Of a stretch of DNA of 64,000 nucleotides, positions 1 to 12,355 are shown piece by piece. The position numbers and the translations under genes were made by a program. Source of the DNA: Podocnemis expansa (taxonomy: Eukaryota > Chordata > Testudines > Podocnemididae); assembly GCA_007922195.1 (NCBI GenBank), contig ML681963.1:136020173-136084172 (forward strand). The letters run 5' to 3'. How positions within the stretch are numbered: the first letter of the stretch is position 1; every line of letters begins with the position of its first letter. The notes under the pieces were generated by a model. It had not been told where the DNA came from, did no database searches, and saw only the letters and a program-made list of their open reading frames with translations.

Positions 1-198
1 TGGGCCTAAATGTGGTGTTTGATGGAAATGCAAATGATTTTTTGGTATGTCGGCTGCTTTCCAGTCAGTGATAAGCCAGGTGCTAATCATTCCCATATTT
101 CCATTTATGATCATAATTAATTCGTTAAAGTATCACAGGACTGAAGCCTTCTATGTGGTGAAAGACAAGTCAATGTATGTGCATCTGAGCATCTTGAT

Positions 199-908
199 CA
201 GATATGGCCAAACGGGCTCAGGAGCCACATGCAGCTTTTGAATGAAAACGTACGGCTCGTGGAAGAAAGCCAGAGGAAAGCAGCCCCAGCCTAGGAGTTT
301 TAAATCTCCTGCCCAGTGCATGTTCAGAGCATGCTCAGAGGGAGCCCCAGCCTGTGCCTAGGCACCAGAGCAGCCATATTGGATGCTTAGCCCAGGAAGG
401 GCTTAAAACAAGGGGAGTGAGCCCTAGCCTGTGCCTGGTCACCGGAGCAGTCAGGTAAGGGGGCCCTGGAAGGTGGGGTTGGCCTAGGGGAGCCAGTGTC
501 AGGGCCTGGGGGACAGGGAGGGGGTCAGGATGGTGGGGAGAAGCTAAGTTTTTACTGTATAGTAGGCCTTGTTTTCATGGTAACCTTAAGTAATTATCTG
601 ACATTAGTGGGATCAATATTTGCCTTCTTTTTATGATAAAATTAAAGTGTGCAATGAATTTTAAACTTAGTAATTTTGGAGTAGGTAAAATATGGCTATA
701 TGCCTCAGTGCGGCTCTCAAAGGTTTAATAATCAACTTGTACGGCTCTTCAGTGTCTTTAGAGATGTTTCAGGCCCTGCTGGACAAAACTCTGGCTGGGA
801 TAATTTAGTGGGAGTGGTCCTGCTTTTTTTGGCAGGGGTTGGACTAGATGACCTCATGTGGTCCCTTCCAACCCTACGATTCTATGATTCTAAGTTTGGC
901 TACCCCTG
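199..908. mobile_element. hAT-type non-autonomous DNA transposon, split by a CR1 tail
   Basis: The left end reads CAGATATGGCCAAAC and the right end AGTTTGGCTACCCCTG, an inverted pair close to the CAGGGGTGGCCAAAC ends of the copies at 19.87 and 57.37 kb. Next to the left end is the family's 'gagccacatg' segment. The body (about 540-745) matches the 57.4-kb copy in reverse, including 'tggctatatgcctcagtgc' and 'aatgaattttaaacttagt'. The right end is separated from the body by a 3'-terminal CR1 piece at about 749-890. I could not find a matching 8-bp target duplication. GC-rich filler at about 270-540 is not shared with the short copy at 19.87 kb. No coding capacity. Confidence 0.75.
749..890 (+). 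mobile_element. CR1 LINE, 3'-terminal fragment nested in the hAT
   Basis: The segment ends in 'ggttggactagatgacctc', then 'cccttccaaccctacgatt' and two copies of 'ttctatga', the standard 3' end of CR1 retrotransposons, which close in short 8-bp repeats. It is 5'-truncated, as most CR1 copies are. It lies between the body and the right terminal repeat of the surrounding hAT, so it inserted after the hAT did. Confidence 0.85.
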
Positions 909-3082
909 GACAATGCTCAGATACCTCCCTGGTAACAACTAGTGTCAGTTTTTAACTTCGCTTGTTATATCTCTGAGTCATATTTTTATTCAGACTGAAG
1001 CAAAAGAAAAAAAAATATTACCAAATGACTGCAGGTGTAGGTGGTGGTGGTTGTTTAATGAAGTGGGCCTAATTTTAAAATGTATTAAAATGTTTACCTT
1101 AAAAAATAAGAGAATCTTTTGTTATAGTAAGATACAATAGACGATTCCTTTTGTTACACTAAGCATAAAAAACAAAAAAAATATATACTAGGACTTTTGG
1201 GGGAAAAAATTACAAGGTTTTCAGACTTCTCATTGACAAAATCTGTATCCTCAGCCTCTTCCTTTCTACCTTCAGATCTGTAAGCCTTGCAAAGGAGAAC
1301 CAAAGAGGAATTCACACATACACTGTCAAAAGCACCAGGCTGTATCCTGTTAGAAGAGACTCAGGGGACCTTTTTTTTTAAAGGCAACCAGACTTATTTG
1401 CAAAGTAATTTTTCAGCTTTTTCTGCCAAGTGTTAAAAGCTCTGTAGTGAACCCTCCTTTGGCAAGAGTGTCATGTGGAGGAGCACCATGTAAATGGTTA
1501 TTTATTAGCCACCAGTACATTTTTGTTCCATTTTATAGAGTGTGGTACTTCAAAACAGAATGGAATGGCATTTACATGACTCACCATCTAGATTATAGAC
1601 CATGACTGAAACAATAATTGCAACACTTTCTAAAAGCTACAAATACAGTTGCAAATCATACAGAAAGTATGAAAGCTCTGGTTACAACTTCAATCAGCCA
1701 TCAGATTACTTTATCTACCAGGCATCAGTTAGGCAACAAAATTTAATAGTTTCTTATTATTGTTAGATATTACTATGGTTAAAGTAAAACAAAACTGTGG
1801 ACAACAATCACTTTAACCCACTCTCGACCATCCACGGAGATATCTGAAAGGTCATTAATACATCAGCTGCACTAAATAAAATAATCCATTAGCATGACTT
1901 TAATCATGCTCATTATTGCCTTCATTGTTACCTAGGATTTATGAGGGATGAGTGTGATTGCTGGGCAAGAAAATATTGTTCACCTATGCTAGTTAGGCTT
2001 GGGTCCTCCTGGGCAGTCTGGAGAGTCTTCAAATCTCTGAGGCATAAAATGGATGAAGTTCAATATCTGAATGCAGTTTATTGCAACACATGCTACCATA
2101 AACACAGTTCTTATGAATACTTGCTGTGTACATATACATACTGTATTTTATTTGCATCTTCCTTTTAAAACATTCAGTTAAGCCTCAGAAAATACCTTTA
2201 TATTAATAAGTAGATCTAATCCCTCCTTAAACCTTTGCCTCATCAAACCAAAGAACTTCTGCATTGTGTTAGTATAATAATCTCCACCAGATCAACCACT
2301 AAGTGATGTCATAGAGAAATGGCAATTAATGAGGATGAAGCAGCAAGTAGAGAGGTATCATCTGTTAAGTTACAATCATCCTGTTTTCATGTAAATAGCA
2401 CAGGTAATAAAGGCTGACAGGAGAGAAATCAGTTCGTGGATTAAATGTGGATCCTATGTTGGGGTCTTACTGAGCTGCACTGGGTGCAGGACACAGGGGA
2501 AGGAAGGGTTTTTAAAGGTGACTGTAAACTGCCTTTGCTCTTTTGTTATTCTGGAGCAAGCTAATGGCACATGGACATCATTGTGACTTGCTCATTGCTT
2601 TCCTTTGCCATTCCCCCTAGGCCACAGAATGTGTTGTTGCAGAGTTGAATATACTGCTCCCATGCCACCAGGGATTCCTCTGTCACAAAGCAGTCCTCAG
2701 GTGACCAGTTAGGCCAGTTGTACAGTCATGGCAAAAGTGGCCATGGCAGACCTAACAGTGAAGCCCTGACTGTGTCTTTGACTAGTGATTTTCAACATTT
2801 TCCTTTAGGTATAGGTGGGCCATTAAACATCAGTAGTGCTTATATCTCTGATGCAGTATTGCCAACCCCACATATTCAAAAATCATGATTGTTTAAAATC
2901 ATATGTTAACTGGGAAGTGACTGATAGTAGGGCAATGCCTATTAAACATCTTTGGCTCTAGAATTTACTTTCTCTCTATAGTTCAACAGTCTGGATTTCT
3001 CAACCTTCCAGGCATGCCAATTCCAGGCCACCTTTTTGACAGGCAAGCAACTGATTCCTGAAACCGATTAAGTTTCTAATCT
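909..3082. other. No gene seen; unique or very old sequence
   Basis: AT-rich sequence with stops in all frames apart from short chance ORFs of up to 75 codons. A short stretch near 2860-2905 ('attgccaaccccacatattc') resembles a piece of a dispersed DNA repeat, but it is too short to assign. Confidence 0.5.
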
Positions 3083-3090
3083 GTCTAAAG

Positions 3091-3453
3091 CAGAGTTTTC
3101 CAAACTAGGTTCTGCGAAACACTGGTGTTCTGCATGATGTGAATAAGTGTTCTGTGAAAGAATTTTGATGCTAGCAATATTTTTCCTTACACAATACTAA
3201 ATATGAAATTGTGTGTATCAAAAATACTAAGGTATTTTAATAGTAATTAGTTTGTGGTATATATTAATATTTATAATGCATGCATAATAGTACCTAGACA
3301 TCCCCAAAAACCTGCCTCTTTTAAAGCAATTTTGAGCATTATATGCAGCAATTTTTCTGTATGAACATCTCCACCCAACTCCCTGGACCAGCATGTATGT
3401 GTTCCGTCAAAGCCCAAAAGTGTTGTGTGGCCAAATTAGTTTGGGAAATGCTC
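3091..3453. mobile_element. hAT-type MITE with 8-bp target duplication
   Basis: The element starts CAGAGTTTTCCAAACTAG and ends AGTTTGGGAAATGCTC, an imperfect terminal inverted repeat. It is flanked by GTCTAAAG (3083-3090) and GTCTAAAA (3454-3461), a 7-of-8 match that fits the hAT target preference around CTA. It is 363 bp long with an AT-rich interior and no ORF, so it is a non-autonomous remnant. Confidence 0.8.
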
Positions 3454-3461
3454 GTCTAAAA

Positions 3462-4735
3462 GTATGGCTAGCTACAAATGTGAATCAGAATAAAACAAGC
3501 AAACAGTAGTTTTTTAGTTTTACCATCTTTCTACATGGAAGAAACAAATTGAATTATTAACACACAATCGTACAATACATTCTAACTGCACTTTAAAACT
3601 GAAACGTATTTAATTTATTTATGTCGATAATTCGCAATGTGCCTGGCCACCTGGAAGCTGAAAACAAGCATCAATTTATAACTGGGAAACTGGACAAGCT
3701 AGAAAAGAAAAGACACAGTAAAGGTTCAATTAAAAACATGAGCCTGGCATTTTGCTGGTAAAGTTAACAATTGGACTGTGAGAGACTACCAGAAGCAGCA
3801 GGTTCTATAGTCTGGGCCCCATCACTGACGGTGCCCTGTCTCCAGTGCTGAGGGGTATATATCTATGATCCAAGGCATGCAAGAGAATGGGGGATGGGCT
3901 GCATCAACCCTTCCCACATTGTGCTGTCCAGTAGGGTCTTGATATAGTCTTCCCAGCTTTTATAAGACATATCATGACACCAGCACTCTAGTCACTGTAT
4001 GTAAATAGTTGTTGTATTAAATATGCTCTTTGCATTAAACATGTTATATTAAATATGCTCTTAGCCTCACTTTTGTACCTCATCAAAAAATGTTAGCTCT
4101 CTTTATGCTTATGAAACATTTCAAAACAATGTCCCTGCAGAGATGCCAGCAAGAAGTCTGGTGGTGACCACACATCCTCTCATCAGATTCCTGCCATTCC
4201 CATCTCTCACTGAGCCAGTCTGGAATGATCAGCCTGCAGCTAAAGTCCAAAAACGTTATGCAGGGAACAGTTTGTTCCAGCCATTACAGAAGACTGTGTG
4301 ATGATCAGGGAATTCAAGGCCCAGAGAAGAAACAGCAACTGACTGCCTCTAGAAAACATGTCAGTTGAATGGCTCTAAATGGATAATTTAGGAGATACAC
4401 ACCTGGGGCTGAGAAATATTCCAACCACATTCATTATATATATTTTAAAAAAGGATAATAACGTGCTATCGGTTTTTAAGCAGAACTGCCCAATGAAGTC
4501 AGTGAGAAACTCTAGTTAAAGGCAGATGGTATTAAATGGTGAGGGGAAAATTAGGCTTTGGGGCAAGATTGTCAGATCCATACCCATGCTTGATGGTTGG
4601 TCTATAGGTAATCTCAGTGAAACTAATGAGACCATTTGTGGAATAAGATGCTATTTAATGTGTGCAAAGGGCCTCAAATTTGTAAGGAAATTTTTACAAA
4701 TCTTTGCATCATACTGAATGAGGTTATATTTACAG
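3462..4735. other. No gene seen
   Basis: No ORF, repeat or RNA feature recognised. The sequence has ordinary AT-rich intergenic composition. Confidence 0.5.
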
Positions 4736-4880
4736 GAGGCAGTGGGGTCTACTGGATAGGGCCTGCAAGTCAGGAAACGTGGGTTCTGTCCCTAGGTCTG
4801 CCACTGACTTGCTGTGTGACCTTAGGCAAATCAAATTTTCTCTGTGCCTCAGTTTCTATATTTTAAAATAGGGGTAATGG
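4736..4880 (+). mobile_element. MIR-type SINE (CORE-SINE)
   Basis: It contains the typical MIR string order: 'gtcaggaaacgtgggttct', 'tctgccactgacttgctgt', 'gtgaccttaggcaaatcaa', 'tgcctcagttt', then an A-rich 'aaaataggggtaat' tail. MIR elements are tRNA-derived Pol III SINEs mobilised by L2 LINEs and are old in amniotes. Divergence looks high. The tRNA-like 5' head is short or missing. Confidence 0.85.
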
Positions 4881-5384
4881 CCTAAATCCTCAAAGATATT
4901 CAAGTAGCGAACATCCTTGGAGGGCCTAGGCCAATGATACTTACTTCCTTTGCACAGCACACTGAACTCTACTGATGACGAGCTACATAGATAGTTATCA
5001 TTTCTATATCTCTGCATTTTAAATCCATTGGATTTTTGTTGAGCCAAACTTTGTAAATCAAAAATAATTAGGTACAAGATTTTTCTAATATTAAAACTTC
5101 TGTTTATTTGAATTTTTGTATAGACTGAGTCCATTAGTGTACTGTCCTTGGGTGCTAAAAATAAATATCACCATCTTGAATGCATTTTCTAATACCAACT
5201 ATGATGGAGGAGGAAAGTAGATATTTTTAATGATAAGAAACTAGGTAGCTATGATGGATTCATAGTGTAAAATATATGAGCTCTACACCCATTCTAAACA
5301 AGGAGCCAAAGCTGAGGAGGAATATGATGGGTGAAAATGGAGAAACATTGGATGATGCACTGGATGAAAACTTTCATGTCTAGG

Positions 5385-5605
5385 GGAACATCTACACTGC
5401 AGCCAGAGATGCGACTTTGTACCAAAGTTAGCTGGATTCTGCTAGCTTGAACTATAATAGCACTGAAGACATAGTAGTGTAAGTAACAACAAGCCAGCCC
5501 AAGATGCTGGGTAAGTACTTGAGGTGCTACCTCCTGTTGCTATGGTCAGTGCTACTTGCTGCAGTCACTCCTCTGATTACAGTGCTGGCATAACCGAAAT
5601 TGCAG
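5385..5605. mobile_element. MITE fragment ('acatctacactgcag' family)
   Basis: It begins 'ggaacatctacactgcagcc' and carries paired 'gctagcttgaact' and 'gctgggtaagtacttgaggt' segments, which I recall from a dispersed sauropsid DNA repeat with 'GTCTACAC'-like ends. The right end is not clear. Assignment is by recognition only. Confidence 0.45.
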
Positions 5606-5891
5606 GCTACAAGAGACAGCAGGCACCTAGGGACTGAAAATGTTTATACTCTTGTCCCTGTCTTGATATCAGGCCAGTTCCAAGTAGATAGATTCCTACC
5701 TTTAAGAAAAGCTTGTTTGATGTTAGCGGTAATCAGGACTGAAGTGTATTGGTGCAGCAGTATGGGGGAAGCATAACCTTTTGCTGCCTGTGCTGTGCCA
5801 GTTTCATAGACAAACAATGCCCTTAAGATAATGTAAAATAATAAACAGTATGCACAAGTTTTAAAGAATACAATGGACAGAGAACCCCTTA

Positions 5892-7522
5892 GACTACGTC
5901 TACACTAGCCACATCAGTTCGAATTACTCAATTCGAATTGGTCAGTTCGAACTAATAATTATTAATTCGAATTGAGTGAATTCGAATTGACATGCCTAGA
6001 CTAGAAACTCCAGTTCGAATTGGCATGTCCAGGGACTGGACTTGCCAATTTGAATTGGAGGGGGGCACCATGTTAAGTGTGGAAAGATGGCCGTCAAAAA
6101 TGGCCCTGCCACAGCCAGTCCCCTGCCAGGCTCTGCCACTCTGAGCTAGGCACAGGGAAAATCATCCCCTGCCCAGCCCCAGCCACAGTGCAGCTAGAGC
6201 TGGGAGGAGATGCTTTACCCCATGCCAGGCTCAGAGCACCAAAGCCTGGCAGAGGAAGTTTCCCCTGCAAGGGGGGGAGGCTTATCCCCAGGGAGCCGCC
6301 AGGGGAAAGACACCCCAGGCAGCTTCTGCTGTGCTAGCTGCCTGCTGGGAAGAGACTCCGGCGGGTGGCTTCTGTCCTTCTGGCCACCCACCAGCAAGGC
6401 ACCCCGGTGGGCAGCTTGTCCAAGCCTGGCCACCTGCCGGCAGGGCACCCAGGCAGGCAGCTTGTCCTTGGCTGGCCACCCACCGGGACCAGATCCCGGT
6501 GGGCAGCTTGTCCCAGCCAAGCCGCCCACCGGGGCACCTTCCCCGCAGGTGGCCAGTCTGGGACAAACCACCCACCGGGGTCTCTTCCCAGTGGGCAGCC
6601 AGAGCGGCAGAAGCCACCCACTGGGGTCTCTTCCTGGCAGGCAGCCAGCCTGCGACAAGCCACCCACTGGGGTGCCTTGCTGCGGGCGGCCAGGTTAGGA
6701 CAAACCACCTGCCCAGGTGCTTTCTCAGTGGGCGGCCAGCCCAGGGCAAGCCACCCGCCAGGGTCTTTTCCCGGCGGCCGGCCAGTGCCCCAGAAGCTGC
6801 CCGCTGGGGTCTCTTCCTGGCAGGCAGCCAGGCTGAGAGAAACCGCCCACTGGGGTCTCTTCCCAGTGGGCGGCCAGAGCAGCAGAAGCCGCCCGCTGGG
6901 GTCTCTTCCTGGCAGGCAGCCAGCCCGCGACAAGCCACCCACCAGGGTGCCTTGCTGGTGGGCGGCCAGGTCAGGACAAACCACCCACCCAGCTGCTTTC
7001 TCGGTGGGTGGCCAGCCCAGGACAAGCTGCCAAAAGGGGTCTTTTCCCGATGGCCAGCCAGTGCCCCAGAAGCCACCTGCTGGGGTCTCTTCCTGGCAGG
7101 CGGCCAGCCCACGACAAGTCACCCGCAGGGGTCTCTTGCAGGCGCCTGGCCAGCAGGGCTGGAGCAGGGGCTGGGGTCCCTGTCCCCAACCTCATGTGGC
7201 TGGGGGGGCGAAGGCACCCTTGGGGCTGCTGCCCGAGGTGCTGAAGGGTACATGGCACCCTGGGAGGAAAGTCATTCCTTGTCAATTCAAACTCAGTGAG
7301 TTCGAATTGACATGGCCACACTGGGTCAATTCAAACTCCCCAGTTCGAATTGACCCTGACTTCAATGTCAAACAAGGTTTGATGAATTCGAAGTCAGCTT
7401 TCATCAGTTCGAAGTGAGGAGTGCCTCCCTTCAAACTGATGAAAGCAGGCATGTCCAAAGTCTGAATAGAATTCAAATTGACAGTCATCAATTCGAATTC
7501 TGCTGTAAGTGTAGACACACCC
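5892..7522. mobile_element. Harbinger-type non-autonomous element with minisatellite filler
   Basis: The ends GACTACGTCTACAC and GTGTAGACACACCC are inverted repeats, flanked on both sides by TTA (5889-5891 and 7523-7525), the 3-bp duplication typical of PIF/Harbinger. Inside each end are runs of TTCGAATT-type palindromes (5918-6015 and 7290-7500). Next comes a leader, 'ggacttgcc ... gcaccatg' near 6038-6072, that also occurs in the autonomous-type element at 21.3 kb. The core at about 6355-7145 is a GC-rich tandem repeat. At 1631 bp it is much longer than the other MITEs here, and it contains no transposase. Confidence 0.8.
6355..7145. repeat. 46-bp minisatellite in a 275-bp higher-order repeat
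   Basis: Units are built on 'ccacccactggggtctct', 'tcctggcaggcagccag' and 'cgacaag', about 46 bp each. Variant units recur in the same order 275 bp apart: 'tctcttcccagtgggc' occurs at 6581 and at 6856, and the intervening variants ('gtgccttgctg', 'gtgctttctc', 'gtcttttcccg', 'agtgccccagaagc') follow in the same sequence in both copies. The 46-bp period is not a multiple of three, and the units lack stop codons. This explains why long frames stay open on both strands here. They are not genes. Confidence 0.85.
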
Positions 7523-7529
7523 TTAAAGA

Positions 7530-7935
7530 AAAAGGATTTTCACTCCAGCCTTACGTAAACATTGTTCCCAGGATAAATTAACACACACTATAAACAGGAG
7601 AGTCTCTGCACAAAAGAATAAATGGACACAAATCTGACATCAGAAATCACAACATTCATAAACCAGTAGGAGAGTCCTTCAATCTTCTTGATCACTCAAT
7701 TGATGTTTTACTAATAGATATGCTCAAACAAATAGACTTCATAGCAAATTTGATGGCGGTGTTTTAGAGCTAAATGAGGTGTGGATATTTTTTCTCATTG
7801 CAAAAGGTGATTTGAGCTCATCTTCCTCTATATGCTGTTTCCCAGTGTTTGAATCTAAACCACTTCATTGATTTGCTGTAACCATCTGACCTGATGCTAT
7901 GACTTACACTTCCCTGCATTTATTCTCCTCCCATT
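7530..7935. other. No gene seen
   Basis: AT-rich spacer between a MITE and a SINE-like fragment. Nothing recognised. Confidence 0.5.
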
Positions 7936-7939
7936 CTGT

Positions 7940-8045
7940 AAGTTCCATCTTCAAAGCATCTGATGAAGTGGAATTTTCTCCCATGAATGCTTCTGTGATA
8001 AATAAATTTGTTAGTCTTTAGAAGTGCCCCGAGTCCTTGTTTGCT
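7940..8045 (-). mobile_element. Turtle-type SINE-like repeat, fragment
   Basis: Read on the minus strand it contains 'aaagactaacaaatttattt' followed by 'cacttcatcagatgc' with small changes. This is the signature of a short repeat present at least seven more times in this window. The 5' part is cut. Confidence 0.75.
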
Positions 8046-8111
8046 TTACTATAATTGAAGTAATTCCTTATGCAAAAAGATAGAACCACAACAGTAGTAA
8101 GTTCTCACAAT

Positions 8112-8778
8112 GGCTATGTCTACACTGACAAAGTGAATTTGAAATAGTTATTCTGAAATAACTATTTTTAATTTAAATTGAAGTTATTATTTTGAATTAG
8201 AGAGTCTTCACTAGACTCCTAATTCAAAATAGTCTTTATTATTTCAACTTAGACACCCTTCATTCAACTCTCTAATTCAAATTGGGAGAGGATCGCCCAG
8301 CAGGCTGGTTTCCCTGCCAGGGGAGAGATTCTCCCAGTGGACTGGTTTACCTGCCGGTGGGCCAGTCTGGCCCCTGCAGCCCCCTGTCCACATTGAGGGG
8401 CTAGGAGCCAGCTGGGAGCCAGATCCGTCTCTGAGCTGCTTGTGGCGCCCTGCCAGCAGCTCAGAAACCAATCTGGCTCCCAGTTGACTCCTAGCCAGCA
8501 CAGCAGGCTATATGGGGGCCAGATCGGAAACCAGCCCACTGGGGGTTCTCTGCTCCCCAGTGAGGAATCCAGCCCACTGGGGGAATCCCTCACTTGGTGC
8601 AGAAATATAAGCATTATTTCAAAATAAAAGCTGGTTTTATTATTCTGAAATAGTGCTTCGTTATTTCAAAATAAGGAAATGCTTATTTTGAAAAAACAAA
8701 ATGAATGCACAGATAGGGAAATGTTATTTTCAAATAAGCCTCCTTACTTTGAAATAACTTTTAAGTGTAGACATACCC
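8112..8778. mobile_element. Harbinger-type MITE, palindrome-rich
   Basis: The ends GGCTATGTCTACAC and GTGTAGACATACCC are near-perfect inverted repeats. The flanks are AAT and AGT, a 3-bp duplication with one mismatch. Subterminal stretches alternate TTGAAATA, TTCTGAAATA and AATTCAAA motifs in both orientations. The GC-rich centre (about 8290-8590) includes 'aattgggagagg', a possible relic of the leader shared with the 5.9-kb element. No transposase. Confidence 0.8.
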
Positions 8779-8781
8779 AGT

Positions 8782-9813
8782 GAGTCTTGCTCTAACCAAG
8801 TCCTCATTTTTATACCTGCAAATTATAGATGCATTTTACACCTGAAATTGTTTGCTTCACTGTTTAGGCCTTTGTTCATCTATGGACATGATTTTGGGGA
8901 GACGGTCAGAGGCAGAGATGTTCAAGTGACCTAATTTGTGTCTGCAGATAAATCCATGTCCAGGTACAAAGCCAGATGCTGAAAACCTGTCCTTCAAAGT
9001 GTAAGGTTTGAATTCCACCAACGATAACATTAGTGGCTTATCAAAGCATTGGTTTAACCCACACCAGAGAGTTGGAAATCTTAGTACCCACTGGCAGGGC
9101 CAATGAACACAATGTACTGTTTGAACACAGTGTGCATAAATGTAGTGTTGTCTAAAATAGGACTAAATTATTGTGCACTAGGGATGCCATTGCCAGGCAG
9201 ACCCACGAGGGCCAGTTATTGTGCAAAACATTAGTGCATATCAAAATTGACATGCTGTTGGGACAGGTTACAGCACTACATAGTCAACCCTTGTAATCTG
9301 ATTTTAACATTGGCACAACTTACGCTAGTCTACAAAGCACCATGCACATCTGCAACGATACATAAGTAATAAATTACATGAGCCATTTTCATCCAGATTC
9401 AGATGTTAGTTTAAGGCAAAAAGGATGTTCTATCAAGTCACAATGAAATATAGCAAAAATTCAGTATTCACCAGGCACATAGCTCCAAAACATTTTGTTT
9501 CTAAGACAAATATTCTATTACACAGTATTATTAGAAAAGGATGGTTTTCCACTGTGACAGGCTGATACAAATGGCATTAACATCCCATTTGTTAGTGCAT
9601 TTATTATTTTACTTGTGGGACCAAGTTCATTTCTGCTCCTGTTTCTTAAGGGGAAAATGTTTCTTTCCTGTTTAGTGAGAGTGAACACTGTCTGAACTTT
9701 TCCATTCCCTCCCTGGCTTTTCTTACCTGACTCACAACTGGTTACAACAATTTACAGCTAAAATGCATCACTGGGAGATGTAGCAAATTTTCTGGAAAAA
9801 GGAAGAACTCTGT
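8782..9813. other. No gene seen
   Basis: Ordinary AT-rich sequence. No ORF of note and no recognised repeat. Confidence 0.5.
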
Positions 9814-9902
9814 GGGCCAGATTGTCAGCTGATGTAATTTGTCACAGCACCACTGGCTTCAGTTGAGCTTGCAGAAGTTAGACCACCTGAGGATCTGGTC
9901 CT
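9814..9902. repeat. Ancient palindromic repeat ('gggccagat...atctggtcc')
   Basis: The segment starts 'gggccagattgtcagctga' and ends 'cacctgaggatctggtcc', which is close to the reverse complement of the start, so it forms an imperfect ~89-bp palindrome. A second copy is at 19485-19594. I recognise it as an old dispersed sauropsid repeat, but its class is not clear from the sequence. Confidence 0.6.
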
Positions 9903-10639
9903 ATTTTTTTATCTTGCTATTGATCTGAACTATCTCAAGTGTGGTGCTGGTTCCATTGAAGTCAGTGGGAGTTTTTTTCCTCACTGGCCCCAACTGCATG
10001 ACAGATCTGGTGCTTAAACAGAATGCCTGCTCTATTGGACTGTCTTTCAGGGCCTTATTGTACCTTAATAATGATAGTTAAGGCGAAAGCCAATAACTGT
10101 ATTGCTCAATTGGTATAAGACTAACAAAAATTCTCCTTGCTAAGGATGCTAAGGATGCAAGTTTAAGTGATGTTTAGGCAGTAAATAGAAAAAGAAAGGC
10201 AATTCTAAGCTCTTCTATTAATACGTAAGCCACAGAATAAAGAGGAAGAAGAAATTAAATGAACATCATTTATCTTTTACCTATAGTTAGACTGGAAGCT
10301 CTTTATTGAAAGGAATTCTTTTGTTCTGTGAATACAGAGTCTTGTGCAGTGGGGCTCTTGATTCCTGATTGGGACCTCCCTATAATGAAAATAATTAATA
10401 CTAAAAATTGTCAGCTCTGTTTTTTACACTATGTTAAACTCTTATTAAACTTTTTTAAATGGGTTCTTTGCTTAGTCTGTCTAGGCTGTTCCCTGGGGTG
10501 CCCACTTAGAGAGGCTTCTCCTATACTTGTTGAAATAGCCATTTAAATATGACAGGAAATACAGGGGGACATGTAATGGACAATTTTGCATCTTATGTAT
10601 GCTTCAGTACTTGGCTCTTACAGGTGCTCAGTAGACATT

Positions 10640-11060
10640 AGAACTGGATGACACTCAAAATTCCTTTTCCATGAGAAATTCTGACATCTCAAAATTTGTG
10701 GATTTGTTTTTCCAAACAGTAAAAATCAAAAAATGATTGAGACTTCCCACAAAATTCAAGAAAAATAATGTTTGGCTTGATGAAAATGCTATATTCCAAA
10801 TGAAAAAAAAATGTTTCATTTCCAATTCTGACTTTTAACATTTTTATTATATAAATTTTAAAAAACTGAAACAAAAAGTTTCAAAATTAAAAAACTAAAA
10901 CTTTCCATAGTGTAGAGGTAAAAACATAGTATTGACATTATTAAAAAGTTAAAATAAAACAAAATAAAATTTAATCAAAATGCATATGTTTCTGTAAATT
11001 TTCATTTTTCACTATCTGGCCATTTATGGCAGATATGCCATTTCCACTTGAAAATTTACA
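10640..11060. repeat. AT-rich degenerate repeat (GAAA/TTTC-rich)
   Basis: The stretch is dominated by 'gaaatgttt', 'aaaatttt' and 'gtttcaaaatt' words in both orientations. Similar stretches occur at 16220-16315 and 61030-61230, which suggests an old low-complexity DNA repeat family rather than chance. Boundaries are uncertain. Confidence 0.35.
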
Positions 11061-12355
11061 AATAGCCCTTCTAGATATAAAGATGAGTTCAGTTGGGCCT
11101 TTCAGTTTCCTTTCATTTTAATACTTACCGGTAAGTCAGATTTGTGACATCCTTGAACATGGTTGTTTTGGTTACATGTATGTTCTGTACTTCTATAGTG
11201 CCACCCCTGGCTATTGTGTCAAGAGCCACATAGTACAGAAAAGTAAACTAATGGTCTCTCTCCTTTATTCCTGATTATTTTCTGAACAACAAGGTCTCCC
11301 CACAATGCAGTCTTTATTATCATGGACAAGAAAAACATGAAGCTACTTTGTTCTTATTTATGGTACCCTCACCCTCAAAATCAATTAATTTCACTTAAAG
11401 GACAGGTTAGGTCAGACATTTAAAACTGATATATATTTGTTGATAAATTAAAACCTATTGAAACAGTAAAATTATATAAATGTGTGTGCTGTAGTATTCT
11501 GAGGTGGATGTTGGATAAACATGTTGTTGATTCAGTGTATGTGATCTTTTATTTTGTACATGGAGCTGAAGACACTGGTAAGCACATTATATAGCGCTGA
11601 AATTCAATAAATACAAGAGGATCCTGGAGTGTAGTGGATAATCAGTTTATTTTCTTGAGTTCAGAAATATTCATGATTGACAGAGCCATCAGATTGTTAT
11701 TTTGGGTCATCATTTATGAGTGAAAATTCATTCATAAGAACTACTGTCATGGTGTAGCAAGTAATAAATGAGTACCTAAAATCTTCTTCAGGTAATGAGG
11801 TCTTTTCCCCTAGTACCGGATGTGAACCATCTAGTAATGTGTATCCCAGCTCAGGAAAAATTCCATGTGACATTAGGGTCAAAATCACTCATGAGCCAAG
11901 CCACAGATCTTCACAGTCAAAGTTTTGTTCTGTGCACGAACTGCATGAATCCATGCTCTGAGGTGTGGGCAGTAAAAAGCAGACAAACAACATGACTGCC
12001 TTTTAAAATGAAGACGTCTTTTCATCTTCTCTCCAATCAACATATTAGTTGCTGTACAAAAGCAGTATGTCTGATACTTAAGTGTGGAATAATAATATAT
12101 TTGTTCAAAAATAACATAATGTCTTTGCAGTAGGAAGCAACTAAAGGGACCTAGACAACAGTTGATTCTGTGCTTTTTTAGTGGAGCAGCAGATGCCCAA
12201 TCTCTATGAAGTAAAAATATCCCCATGAAACTTTACTCCAGTTGACACAGCTTGAATATCTCAGTTATGAATACAGCTTACCAGCCATGAGTTCCATCAT
12301 TTGGATTCCTGCTAATAATAGCCTCCATGAAAAACCTGAATGCAGAAGGGCTCCT
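11061..12355. other. No gene seen
   Basis: Two overlapping short frames of opposite strand (up to 113 codons) fall here. They resemble no family I know and are within chance for this composition. Confidence 0.5.

Noticed and set aside
6210..7417. Overlapping long ORFs (up to 350 codons) on both strands as protein genes
   Set aside because: They lie in a stop-free 46-bp tandem repeat inside a MITE. A period not divisible by three opens several frames together. The products are low-complexity repeats with no family resemblance.
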